A DNA stretch of 64,000 nt from Konateibacter massiliensis (lineage in GTDB: Bacteria > Bacillota > Clostridia > Lachnospirales > Lachnospiraceae): the NCBI RefSeq assembly GCF_900184995.1, contig NZ_LT860099.1, positions 1,393,931 to 1,457,930 on the forward strand. The letters are read 5' to 3'. Of this stretch, positions 24,342 through 32,086 are shown one piece after another (the first letter of the stretch is position 1; each line of letters begins with the position of its first letter). The notes beneath the pieces were generated by a model. It saw nothing but the letters and a program-made list of their open reading frames with translations, was not told where the DNA came from and searched no databases. A program made the translations under genes and the position numbers.

Positions 24342-25205
24342 TTATGAACACTGCATCCTTACAAATTTATCTCTGTCACGAAACACCTCAATCATTTCAT
24401 TTGTAAGACTGATTGTGGAAGTAGTTTTCGGAACATCCTCACGCTTGAACCAAGTTGCCTCCGACAGCTCACTCTCTTGGAGCGTTACCGTGTCCTCCCC
24501 GTCAATTTCCGCAAAATATCCGACCAATAATGAGCCTGAAAAAGGCCATGGCTGTGTTTTATAGTAGGTGATATCCTTTACCTTTAAGCCTACCTCCTCC
24601 ATCACTTCACGCCTGACTGTCTCTTCCAGCGTTTCTCCAATCTCCGTATAGCCTGCCACCAACGCATAGTTTTTATAAATGCCGTGGGCATATTTTGTCA
24701 GTAAAATTTTATCCTTATTCGTGATTGCAACAATTACTGACGGGCTTAGATTTGGATACACTATATTTTTGCAAGAATGACATGTCATGGCGCGCTCTGC
24801 CTTATGACGAATCATTTTTCCGCCGCATCTTCCGCAGTATTGATGGTTTTCATACCACTGGCGAAGCTGACCTCCCACCGCAGCGGCATATACCTTCCAC
24901 ATTGGCTTCTCCATTCGAATGCCATGGAGATTTTCATACTGCCATGGTCCATTTTCCTCTATTTCAATGTTTTGTATGTAAAAATAATTATCTGTATCAA
25001 TTGAGAAAAGATAGATGTAATTTTCTTCCCTGCCCGCGTGTATCTCCTCAAAATCTGAGACCTTCGGCAGCTCAATTCCCTCTTCGTTCTTTTTTATCAA
25101 AATGGAGTTCTCTTTGAATATAAGAAGATAGTCGCTTTTAGACGGCTTTTTATTCTCGTATTGGTTACTAAAAATATGTGGTGCTATATCCTGAATCATT
25201 TCCAT
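24342..25205 (-). CDS. nudC: NAD(+) diphosphatase NudC
   Basis: NudC hydrolyses NAD(H) to NMN and AMP, and removes NAD caps from RNA. The 287-residue protein shows the zinc ribbon CGRCGGKM with CHSCKNIVYP (near 122-146). The Nudix box GYTEIGETLEETVRREVMEE follows near 190. The NudC signature QPWPF (in KTQPWPFSGSLLVGY) follows near 225. The first ATG (25205) is two bases from AGGAG; the ATG at 25199 has better spacing and may be the true start. It is followed by the ArsR-type gene. All catalytic residues look intact. Confidence 0.94.
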   Translation of the reverse strand: MEMIQDIAPHIFSNQYENKKPSKSDYLLIFKENSILIKKNEEGIELPKVSDFEEIHAGREENYIYLFSIDTDNYFYIQNIEIEENGPWQYENLHGIRMEKPMWKVYAAAVGGQLRQWYENHQYCGRCGGKMIRHKAERAMTCHSCKNIVYPNLSPSVIVAITNKDKILLTKYAHGIYKNYALVAGYTEIGETLEETVRREVMEEVGLKVKDITYYKTQPWPFSGSLLVGYFAEIDGEDTVTLQESELSEATWFKREDVPKTTSTISLTNEMIEVFRDRDKFVRMQCS

Positions 25206-25225
25206 ATCTCCTGTCTGAATAATCT

Positions 25226-25505
25226 GATGATATAATGTCTATGATACCAAGGTCAGAAGGTCATGTTTTTCATGCTGGCATGAAAAAACATGACTTTGGG
25301 ACCTGCAAAACATGAGAAAGTAGCCCGAATAGGGCGGATTTCGAATGTTTTTAGGATTGTGGGAGCACAAAGTGCGTAACAATCCGTAGGTATCAGGGCG
25401 CAAAATACCTTTTGACCCCAACATCATGTCTATTACACTACATTACATTATATTAAATTACTTCGTAATTCATTGGTATCCCCATCCGGGATGATATAAT
25501 GTCTA
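25226..25505. repeat. 16-bp direct repeats flanking a folded element
   Basis: GATGATATAATGTCTA occurs at 25226-25241 and again at 25490-25505 and flanks the structured element at 25249-25430. The right copy also forms a hairpin with GACATTATATC (25508-25518). This could be a target-site trace of an insertion or a regulatory repeat. Confidence 0.6.
25249..25430. repeat. Folded intergenic element of about 180 bp
   Basis: The ends are mirrored (GGTCAGAAGGTCA on the left, ACCTTTTGACC on the right). Inside are at least four hairpins: CATGTTTTTCATG with CATGAAAAAACATG, GCCC-gaata-GGGC, GGATTGT..GCAC-aaa-GTGC..ACAATCC, and AGGTAT with ATACCT. A 62-codon frame on the minus strand (25239-25427) has no ribosome site and is probably spurious. 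The dense folding points to a mobile repeat or a structured RNA. Confidence 0.7.
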
Positions 25506-25537
25506 ACGACATTATATCATATCCTGCGTATTTGTGT

Positions 25538-25543
25538 TATACT
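25538..25543 (+). promoter_or_regulatory. Extended -10 box before the S1-domain gene
   Basis: TGTTATACT (TG at 25535-25536 region, TATACT at 25538-25543) is a good extended -10 element 31 bases before the start codon. No clear -35 box is seen. Confidence 0.5.
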
Positions 25544-25574
25544 GGTAATTATAAAATGATTATGAGGTGATAAA

Positions 25575-26504
25575 ATGTCAGAAGAAACAAACGTTACAGA
25601 AATAACCCCTTCCATGGCGGATTTTGAAGCTGAGCTTGAGCGCTCTTTTCACAAGCTAAAAGAAGGAGATATTTTGACCGGATCAGTGATCGGTGTGTCC
25701 GAGACAGAGGTTACTGTGGATCTTGGAAGCTATAGCGAAGGAATTATCAAACTGGAGGAGTTGAGCAACGACCCTCGTTTTTCCATTAAAGCTGATATTC
25801 ACGTTGGTGATGAGGTTTCCGCCGAGGTTCTCTATGAGGACGCGGAGGGACGTATTTTTCTGTCCAGAAAAAATGCGTATAATGTACTTTCTTGGGAAGG
25901 CTTAAAGGAAATGCTTGCAAACAAGACTGTCAGCACAGTTAAAATTGCAGAAGCCGTAAACGGTGGTGTTACCACCTTCTTAAACGGAATCCGTGCTTTT
26001 ATCCCGGCATCTCAGCTTTCCCTGCAATATGTAGAGGATTTGCAGAGCTTTGTAGGCGAAAAGCTGGAAGTTCAGGTAATCGAGGTCAATCAGGAGGATA
26101 ACAGACTTATCCTATCTGCCAAAGAGCTGTTAAAAGAAAAAGCTCTCGCTGACAAAAACAGTAGAATTTCCAAGCTGCAGCCGGGACTTATCGTGAGCGG
26201 CAAGGTAGAAACCATTGTCCCTTACGGCGCTTTTGTCAATATCGGCGAGGATTTAACCGGCTTGGTTCATATCTCACAAATTTGCGGACGACGCATTAAG
26301 TCTCCGAAGGAAGTTATAAAAGAAGGCGATGAGATAAAGGTAAAAATCATCGACATAAAAGACGGCAAAATAAGCCTCAGCATGAAAGCTGTGGAAGAAA
26401 ATGCAGACGCCTTAGCAGATGTAGAGGAGGCAGCATTTGAATATACCTCCGGTGAAGAGGCTTCCACAAGCCTTGCTTCTTTACTCGGTAAGATTAAGCT
26501 GTAG
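25575..26504 (+). CDS. S1-domain RNA-binding protein (ribosomal protein S1 homolog)
   Basis: This 309-residue protein has three S1 (OB-fold) domains at about 34-105, 122-187 and 207-275. Typical strands are GDILTGSVIGVSETEVTVDL in the first and PGLIVSGKVETIVPYGAFVN with IGEDLTGLVHISQI in the third. Four- to six-domain S1 proteins bind mRNA at the 30S subunit; this short Clostridia form is an S1 homologue whose ribosomal role is not certain. The acidic C-terminus is probably disordered. GAGGTG precedes the ATG. It is a single-gene unit with a very strong terminator. Confidence 0.9.
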   Translation: MSEETNVTEITPSMADFEAELERSFHKLKEGDILTGSVIGVSETEVTVDLGSYSEGIIKLEELSNDPRFSIKADIHVGDEVSAEVLYEDAEGRIFLSRKNAYNVLSWEGLKEMLANKTVSTVKIAEAVNGGVTTFLNGIRAFIPASQLSLQYVEDLQSFVGEKLEVQVIEVNQEDNRLILSAKELLKEKALADKNSRISKLQPGLIVSGKVETIVPYGAFVNIGEDLTGLVHISQICGRRIKSPKEVIKEGDEIKVKIIDIKDGKISLSMKAVEENADALADVEEAAFEYTSGEEASTSLASLLGKIKL

Positions 26505-26531
26505 ATTTTGAAAGAATTTCATCTAACTATT

Positions 26532-26576
26532 AGTGCCTCCCCGGCATTAAAAACTGCCGGGGAGGCACTCTTTTTC
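26532..26576 (+). terminator. Strong terminator after the S1-domain gene
   Basis: AGTGCCTCCCCGGCA pairs with TGCCGGGGAGGCACT (15 bp, GC-rich), followed by CTTTTTC. It lies between convergent genes. Confidence 0.95.
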
Positions 26577-26592
26577 TTCATCGAACAACAGA

Positions 26593-26949
26593 CTAACTCT
26601 TCATCTTCGGATTAAAAATCAATGACGCCAGATATCCTAAAATTAAGGCTCCTGAAATTCCTACCGCACTCGCGGTAAAACCCCCCATAAAAATCCCCAT
26701 AAAGCCATCCTTGTCAATAGCTTCACGAACTCCTTTCCAAAGCACATTCCCAAAACCAAGCAGCGGAACGCTTGCTCCCGCTCCGGCAAATTTCTGAAAC
26801 GGCTCGTAGATTCCCAATGCTCCAAGTACAGCTCCACTGCATACAAGCAATACCATAATTCTTCCCGGCATCAATTTGGTTCTGTCCATTAAAATCTGTA
26901 TCAGAGCACAAATTAAACCACCTATCCAAAACGCATTTATATAATCCAT
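26593..26949 (-). CDS. spoVAE: Stage V sporulation protein AE (SpoVAEb-type)
   Basis: SpoVA proteins form the channel that moves dipicolinic acid into and out of the spore. This 118-residue protein has four membrane segments and matches the SpoVAEb type: IGGLICALIQILMDRTKLMP, GRIMVLLVCSGAVLGALGIY, and the conserved GFGNVLWKGVREAIDKDGFM. The ATG at 26949 follows AAAGGAG. A sigma-G-like promoter may lie at about 26974-27003 on the minus strand (GAATA, 18 bases, AATATAAT). The usual partners spoVAC and spoVAD are not adjacent, so this is an isolated copy. Confidence 0.92.
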   Translation of the reverse strand: MDYINAFWIGGLICALIQILMDRTKLMPGRIMVLLVCSGAVLGALGIYEPFQKFAGAGASVPLLGFGNVLWKGVREAIDKDGFMGIFMGGFTASAVGISGALILGYLASLIFNPKMKS

Positions 26950-27091
26950 TTTTTCACTCCTTTTCTTATCATTGGTATTATATTTCCCTTTCATTTGTAA
27001 TCTATTCATAGCAGTGATTCATGTCTTATTTTTCTTTATTTTTGCCGTTGTACGGTGCTTTAATCTATGCTATTATAAATATATAATTCAG

Positions 27092-27163
27092 GTAACTGTT
27101 CAAAGCCAAGCAAATTTGATAAAGATACGCGCAGTGTTTTCGAGATTTGCTCTGAACAGTTAC
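27092..27163. repeat. Palindromic element with GTAACTGTTC ends
   Basis: GTAACTGTTC (27092-27101) and GAACAGTTAC (27154-27163) are perfect 10-bp inverted ends, with an inner pair AGCAAAT/ATTTGCT. The start GTAACTGTTCAAAGCC resembles GTTACTATTCAGCC of the element at 7322. It lies in the leader region of the carbamate kinase gene. Confidence 0.7.
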
Positions 27164-27202
27164 TAATTTTAGTATATTCTTACATGAAATGAGGTATAGA
27201 TT

Positions 27203-28135
27203 ATGGCAAAGAAAAAAGTTGTAGTTGCCCTTGGGCGTGAGGCATTCGGAGCTAAAATACCGGATCAGAAAAAAGCGGTAAAGCGCGCTGCTAATGCAAT
27301 CGCAGATTTGGTGGAGGCGAAATATCAGGTTGTCATCACACATAGCAACGGCCCTCAGGTCGGCATGCTTCACACCGCCATGACAGAATTCAGCCGTCTT
27401 GACAATGAATACAGCGTTGCACCTATGTCTGTCTGCGGTGCTTTAAGTCAGGGATACATCGGTTATGACCTTCAAAATGCAATCCGCAGTGAACTGTTAG
27501 AGAGGGGAATTTTTAAGCCTGTCTCCACGATTATCACGCAGGTTCGCGTGGACCCTTTTGATGATGCATTTAACCATCCTACAAAAGAAATCGGTCGCTA
27601 TATGTCCAAGGAAGAGGCTGACGAGGAAATCAAAAAAGGAAACTATGTTACCGAGACGAAAAAGGGCTTTCGAAGAATTGTCGCAACACCAAAGCCGGTT
27701 GATATTTATGAGATTGATGCCATCAAGGCTCTGAGTGATGCCAACCAGCTTGTGATTGCATGCGGCGGCGGCGGAATTCCTGTTTTGGAGCAGGGTACTA
27801 CACTTAGAGGCGCTAGTGCCGTCATTGAGAAGGACAGCGCAACTGCAAAACTTGCAGATATGCTGGATGCCGATACGATTCTATTCCTCACAGGAGTTGA
27901 GAAGGTTGCCCTTCACTACCAGACCCCGGAGGAAACATGGCTTGATACCATTACCACAAAAGAAGCAGAGGAATATGTAAAAGAAGGGCATTTCCCTGAA
28001 ACCTCCATGCTTCCAAAGATTGAGGCTTCCATTGATTTTGTTGGGAAGAAAGCCGGACGTAAGGCGATTATCACCCACCTTGATAAAGCAAAAGAAGGCA
28101 TCGGAGAAAAAACCGGTACGATTATTATTTCATAA
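27203..28135 (+). CDS. arcC: Carbamate kinase
   Basis: Carbamate kinase makes ATP from carbamoyl phosphate at the end of the arginine deiminase pathway or of purine/allantoin catabolism. The 310-residue protein shows the amino-acid-kinase-fold motifs VVVALGREAF, THSNGPQVGML, CGGGGIPV and EKDSATAKLADMLDADT. In most members the N-terminal motif reads ALGGNA; here it is ALGREA, a change worth noting. ATGAGGTATAGATT precedes the ATG. No arginine deiminase or ornithine carbamoyltransferase gene is nearby, so it is a stand-alone copy. Confidence 0.95.
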   Translation: MAKKKVVVALGREAFGAKIPDQKKAVKRAANAIADLVEAKYQVVITHSNGPQVGMLHTAMTEFSRLDNEYSVAPMSVCGALSQGYIGYDLQNAIRSELLERGIFKPVSTIITQVRVDPFDDAFNHPTKEIGRYMSKEEADEEIKKGNYVTETKKGFRRIVATPKPVDIYEIDAIKALSDANQLVIACGGGGIPVLEQGTTLRGASAVIEKDSATAKLADMLDADTILFLTGVEKVALHYQTPEETWLDTITTKEAEEYVKEGHFPETSMLPKIEASIDFVGKKAGRKAIITHLDKAKEGIGEKTGTIIIS

Positions 28136-28139
28136 AAAA

Positions 28140-28182
28140 TCCCACAGATATCATTTCTATTTCGATATCTGTGGGACTTTTT
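28140..28182 (+). terminator. Terminator of arcC
   Basis: TCCCACAGATATC (28140-28152) pairs with GATATCTGTGGGA (28164-28176), followed by CTTTTTA. Confidence 0.93.
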
Positions 28183-28261
28183 ATGTCATCGGGAAACTTT
28201 TCCGAATTTTCTATATAATAAGCAATTGTTATGCACACCTGCATAATGGATACATCCGCCT

Positions 28262-28492
28262 CTACTGTACGGTAAATCCACTCTTATCCTCCGTGTAAAC
28301 TACACGCATGCCCTGCTCCAGAAAATATTTCTCAAGCACCTCATAAAGTTCCTGCTGCTTTCCTGCCTCCAACTCTTCAATGGAAAGGCTCTGTCCGCCG
28401 CAAGCATCTCTCAAATGAAGCTTATAAGGCAATCCTTTTTCCTCCAACTGCTTATTTATCTCCACAATCTGGCCGATTGTCACTATCTTCAT
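28262..28492 (-). CDS. RDAC family small protein
   Basis: This 76-residue protein carries the block KLHLRDACGGQSLSIEEL, the hallmark of the small RDAC family of Clostridia, whose function is not known. The single cysteine lies in RDACGG. The start is the ATG at 28492, seven bases after AAGGAGG; the longer frame begins upstream of that site. It follows dapF after about 31 bp on the same strand, so the two are probably co-transcribed, but no role in lysine synthesis can be claimed. Confidence 0.75.
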   Translation of the reverse strand: MKIVTIGQIVEINKQLEEKGLPYKLHLRDACGGQSLSIEELEAGKQQELYEVLEKYFLEQGMRVVYTEDKSGFTVQ

Positions 28493-28523
28493 ACATAAGC
28501 CTCCTTCTACCAATCATCTTTTC

Positions 28524-29360
28524 TTAGGAAAGGGCTATCTCTCCCTCAAACACAATGGTCGCCGGTCCTGTCATATATACTTTGTTTTCACTGCGGTTCC
28601 ACTCTACCATTAAATCTCCGCCAAGCAATCGAACGGTTACCTTATCCTCCGTCAAGCCGTTTAAAATGGATGCAACTGCTGTCGCGCAGGCTCCGGTGCC
28701 GCAGGCAAGCGTTTCGCCTGAACCTCTCTCCCACACACGCATGTCGATTGTCTCTCGGTCGATGACCTTTGCAAATTCTGTATTGATACGTTTTGGAAAT
28801 CTTTCGTGGTTCTCAAAGCCGGGTCCTATTTTTTCTAAATCCAAATCCTTTACGTTATCCATATAAATAACGGCATGCGGATTTCCCATCGAAACACAGG
28901 TCATATTATAGTTTTTTCCGTCCACCTCAATCGGGGCTGCTATCACGCTCTCACCGTCCGCAACAACAGGAATTTTTGCAGGGTTAAGCTCAGGGCTTCC
29001 CATATTTACTTTTACCAAGACAGCCTTATCATTCTCTACTGTCAATTCAAGCTGTTTAATCCCTGCAAGCGTCTCCACAGAAATACTAGTCTTATCGGTC
29101 AGCTTATAATCGTAGACATATTTTGCCACACAGCGTATCCCATTTCCGCACATTTCGCCCTGTGAACCGTCCGCATTATACATCTCCATCTGAAAATCCG
29201 CCACCTTTGAAGGCTTGATTAAAATCAAACCATCCGAACCGATGCCAAAATGCCTGTCACTCACCATTTTTGATACTTCACTTGGATTATCTATTTTTTC
29301 CTCAAAGCAGTTTATATAAACATAATCATTTCCTATTCCATGCATTTTTGTAAATTTCAT
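28524..29360 (-). CDS. dapF: Diaminopimelate epimerase
   Basis: DapF turns LL- into meso-diaminopimelate for lysine and peptidoglycan. The 278-residue protein begins with the classic [17 protein letters not shown]. Both catalytic cysteines are present: NGIRCVAKY near 77 and [16 protein letters not shown] near 222. The family's substrate residues ([19 protein letters not shown]) are intact. GAGAGGAAGAG precedes the ATG. It is followed by the RDAC gene and separated from the upstream glnA/ANTAR unit by a terminator. Confidence 0.97.
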   Translation of the reverse strand: MKFTKMHGIGNDYVYINCFEEKIDNPSEVSKMVSDRHFGIGSDGLILIKPSKVADFQMEMYNADGSQGEMCGNGIRCVAKYVYDYKLTDKTSISVETLAGIKQLELTVENDKAVLVKVNMGSPELNPAKIPVVADGESVIAAPIEVDGKNYNMTCVSMGNPHAVIYMDNVKDLDLEKIGPGFENHERFPKRINTEFAKVIDRETIDMRVWERGSGETLACGTGACATAVASILNGLTEDKVTVRLLGGDLMVEWNRSENKVYMTGPATIVFEGEIALS

Positions 29361-29416
29361 GATACTCTTCCTCTCTTTGCTTCTGTTAAGCTACAGTATA
29401 AACCATATTTGTAATA

Positions 29417-29464
29417 AAAACAGCGCATTTTTTGCTTCATGGCTTGCAAAAAATGCTTTGTTTT
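29417..29464 (-). terminator. Terminator of the glnA-ANTAR unit
   Basis: GCATTTTTTGC (29425-29435) pairs with GCAAAAAATGC (29446-29456), extended by AAAACA/TGTTTT. On the minus strand a T-run follows. A second block near 29502 repeats GACTTGGCTGTTTTT seen elsewhere. Confidence 0.85.
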
Positions 29465-29510
29465 ATATCATGAGTGAAGGCTGTGAGAGTTGATGCAGAC
29501 TTGGCTGTTT

Positions 29511-30059
29511 TTACTCCTTCATCATGGTCAATAGCATCTGAGCTGTTTCCACCATGCTGGAAGTGTTGTCCATGCTGCGTTTTTGAATATAACGGTGAGC
29601 CTCCTCCTCCGTCATATTGTTACGGTTCATAAGCAATTCCTTCGCTTGAGCGATAAGCTCTCTCTCTCTCTCATTTCGTTCGCGCGGCTTCTGCTTTTGC
29701 TTCTTGCGCTTTTTCTCAAGTGCTACGTCCATCATTTGAACGGTATTAATCAAATCATAGGCTTTAATCGGCATCGGCAGGCATACGATATCCTTGCCGC
29801 CCACATTGTTTAAAACGCTCGGGGACGCCACTAACAGCATATCAAAACCGGCAGGAAGCCAGTCTCTAAGCTGAGCATATACCATATCCGGAAATTTATA
29901 GCCGCACACGACAATACCGTGGCTTAGGCTGTCCGCATAGTTTAATGCCTGCGCTCCCGAGGTGCACACTCCTGCGACAGAATAGCCGCTTCTGACTAAC
30001 AGATTTCTTATGCTTTTCCCATCTTCTGCTTTGGGAAAAACAACGATTAAACTTGCCAC
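29511..30059 (-). CDS. ANTAR-domain regulator with degenerate receiver
   Basis: ANTAR proteins bind paired hairpins in RNA leaders and block termination. This 182-residue protein has an N-terminal receiver-like domain (1-115) and a C-terminal ANTAR helix bundle (about 130-180) containing ELIAQAKELLMNRNNMTEEE. The receiver looks inactive: the strand that should hold the phospho-accepting Asp reads GIVVCGYKFPDM, and the conserved Asp pair at the start is changed (VFPKAEDGKS). The start is a GTG after GAGGAGGTG. It lies 40 bp downstream of glnA in the same transcript, which suggests nitrogen-linked control. Confidence 0.9.
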   Translation of the reverse strand: MASLIVVFPKAEDGKSIRNLLVRSGYSVAGVCTSGAQALNYADSLSHGIVVCGYKFPDMVYAQLRDWLPAGFDMLLVASPSVLNNVGGKDIVCLPMPIKAYDLINTVQMMDVALEKKRKKQKQKPRERNERERELIAQAKELLMNRNNMTEEEAHRYIQKRSMDNTSSMVETAQMLLTMMKE

Positions 30060-30099
30060 AATTACACCTCCTCAAATAGTTCCTTCTGGCATAATTGTG

Positions 30100-31431
30100 C
30101 TAAAATTTATATAGGTATTCTTCAATCTCCCAGTTAGTCACCTGCGTGCGGTAGCTCTCCCACTCCTGTTTTTTGGCGCTGATATAGCGTTCGCTGATAT
30201 GTTCTCCAAGCACTTCTAAAATTAATGAATCATTTTCAAGCTCTCTGATTGCTTCCTCAAGATTTCCCGGCAAAGAATCAATGTGCTCGGCTGCTCTCTC
30301 CTCATCCGTCATGGCAAAAATATTTTTATCCACGCTTGCAGGAGCCTTAATCTTATTCTTAATACCGTCAAGACCTGCTGCAAGGCATACAGCAAGTGCC
30401 AGATATGGATTGGTGGAAGGGTCCGGGCATCTAAGCTCAACTCTTGTGCTCTCTCCTCTGGACGCCGGAATACGGATCAGAGGGCTTCTGTTTGTCGCAG
30501 ACCATGCGATATAAACGGGCGCCTCATAGTCCGGTACAAGCCTCTTATAGGAGTTAATAAGCGGGTTTGTAATCGCTGTCATACCTTTTATATGCTTCAT
30601 GATGCCGCCCATAAAATAGTAAGCATCCTGACTCAAGCCTAATTTATCGTCTGGGTCATAAAACGCATTTTTTCCGTTTTTTGAAAGGGACATGTTTGTG
30701 TGCATACCGGAACCGTTCTCGCCGTATTTTGGCTTTGGCATAAAGGTAGCATAAAGACCATGCTGCTTTGCGATGGTTTTCACAGCAAGTTTAAACGTCA
30801 TAATATTGTCTGCCGTTATAAGTGCCTCATCATATTTAAAATCAATCTCATGCTGTGCCGGTGCAACCTCATGGTGAGAGGCTTCAATCTCAAAGCCCAT
30901 CTCCTCAAGCGTGAGTACCATATCTCTTCTCGCATTTTCTCCCAAGTCCACAGGTCCTAAGTCAAAATAACCTGCCTTCTCGTGGGTCAGAGTAGTCGGA
31001 AGTCCGTTGTCATCTGTGTGATAAAGGAAAAATTCACACTCCGGTCCTACATTGAACGTATAGCCCATCTCTTCGGCTTCCTTTAAGACTTTTTTCAGAA
31101 TATAACGCGGGTCTCCCTCGAAAGGCTTTCCCTCCGGTGTGTAAATATCACAGATAAGACGTGCCACCTTCCCCTGCTGCGGTCTCCACGGAAAAATCTC
31201 AAAGCTATCTAAATCCGGGTATAAATACATATCGGACTCTTCAATTCGTGCAAATCCCTCAATCGAGGAACCGTCAAACATACACTCGTTGTTCAATGCC
31301 TTTTTAAGCTGGCTTGCTGTAATTGCAACATTTTTCATCATTCCGAATATATCGGTAAACTGCAGTCTGACAAATTCAATATCTTCCTCTTCCACTAACC
31401 GGATAACATCTTGCTTCGTATATTTACTCAT
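30100..31431 (-). CDS. glnA: Glutamine synthetase type I
   Basis: This enzyme makes glutamine from glutamate, ammonia and ATP. The 443-residue length and sequence fit GSI-alpha of Bacillota. Visible are the N-terminal beta-grasp with [13 protein letters not shown], the catalytic block [20 protein letters not shown], the metal ligands in [11 protein letters not shown], the [11 protein letters not shown] histidine block, and [26 protein letters not shown] precedes the ATG. Such enzymes are usually feedback-controlled rather than adenylylated. The ANTAR gene follows directly. Confidence 0.97.
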   Translation of the reverse strand: MSKYTKQDVIRLVEEEDIEFVRLQFTDIFGMMKNVAITASQLKKALNNECMFDGSSIEGFARIEESDMYLYPDLDSFEIFPWRPQQGKVARLICDIYTPEGKPFEGDPRYILKKVLKEAEEMGYTFNVGPECEFFLYHTDDNGLPTTLTHEKAGYFDLGPVDLGENARRDMVLTLEEMGFEIEASHHEVAPAQHEIDFKYDEALITADNIMTFKLAVKTIAKQHGLYATFMPKPKYGENGSGMHTNMSLSKNGKNAFYDPDDKLGLSQDAYYFMGGIMKHIKGMTAITNPLINSYKRLVPDYEAPVYIAWSATNRSPLIRIPASRGESTRVELRCPDPSTNPYLALAVCLAAGLDGIKNKIKAPASVDKNIFAMTDEERAAEHIDSLPGNLEEAIRELENDSLILEVLGEHISERYISAKKQEWESYRTQVTNWEIEEYLYKF

Positions 31432-31593
31432 TGTTTTCGCTCCTATTCTTATTATTTTTCGTTTTTATCGGTTTCCTTGTATACTTCTTTGCTTATTTTA
31501 TTCCCTGCTCCTTCTGTTTAACACAGAATATTAGTCATAAATTTATTTAAGATCTAATACATTGTATAAAGTAAAACAATAGGAGGGCTTTCC

Positions 31594-32037
31594 ATGAGTT
31601 CCAAAACAAAAATCGTAGTGATACAGCTAAAAGAATTAATTTATACCGGGCTATTTGTCGTGCTTGGAATTCTTCTTGTGTTGCTATTGATTTTTATGTT
31701 TCTTCCCAAAAATGCAAAAGATAATCAAGCAGCTCCTACCATGAACTACGTTGCCGGTGTATATTCCTCCTCACTGGTAATCAATGACAATACCATCGAT
31801 GTCGAGGTGGTTGTTGATGAGGATCATATTAATTCTATCCGTTTAGTTAATCTGAGCGAAGCTGTCACTACCATGTACCCGCTCATGCAGCCTGCCTTAA
31901 GTGATTTGACTGAGCAAATTATCACAAACCAATCTCTTGAGGGCGTTACATATTCGGAGGATAATAAATATACCTCTATGGTACTTTTAGATGCAATTGA
32001 AACAGCATTGGAAAAAGCGACTCCGGCGGCTGAGTAA
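31594..32037 (+). CDS. FMN-binding-domain-like membrane protein
   Basis: This 147-residue protein has one N-terminal span at about 16-36 (YTGLFVVLGILLVLLLIFMF) and an extracellular domain that resembles the FMN_bind fold (NYVAGVYSSSLVINDNTIDV, then LTEQIITNQSLEGVTYSEDN). In functional domains a Thr in an S-G-A-T motif carries covalent FMN. Here that motif reads GVTYSEDNKYTS, so FMN attachment looks lost and the match is by overall pattern only. AGGAGG precedes the ATG. It is a single-gene unit, divergent from glnA, with a terminator just downstream. Confidence 0.65.
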   Translation: MSSKTKIVVIQLKELIYTGLFVVLGILLVLLLIFMFLPKNAKDNQAAPTMNYVAGVYSSSLVINDNTIDVEVVVDEDHINSIRLVNLSEAVTTMYPLMQPALSDLTEQIITNQSLEGVTYSEDNKYTSMVLLDAIETALEKATPAAE

Positions 32038-32055
32038 GCTCTTCCATTCCTTATA

Positions 32056-32080
32056 GGAAGACCTTTTTAAAAGGTCTTTC
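32056..32080 (+). terminator. Bidirectional terminator
   Basis: AAGACC and GGTCTT enclose a short T/A loop, and T-runs occur on both strands. It lies between the FMN_bind-like gene and the convergent nadE. Confidence 0.7.
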
Positions 32081-32086
32081 TATAAT

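Noticed and set aside
25239-25427. A 62-codon minus-strand frame inside the folded element
   Set aside because: No ribosome site, and its codons coincide with the hairpins of the repeat. It is more likely a non-coding element.
31432-31593. Possible ANTAR-type hairpins in the glnA leader
   Set aside because: One hairpin (TTCTGT with ACAGAA) is present, but not the paired hexaloop stems with the conserved A and G. No support for an ANTAR target.
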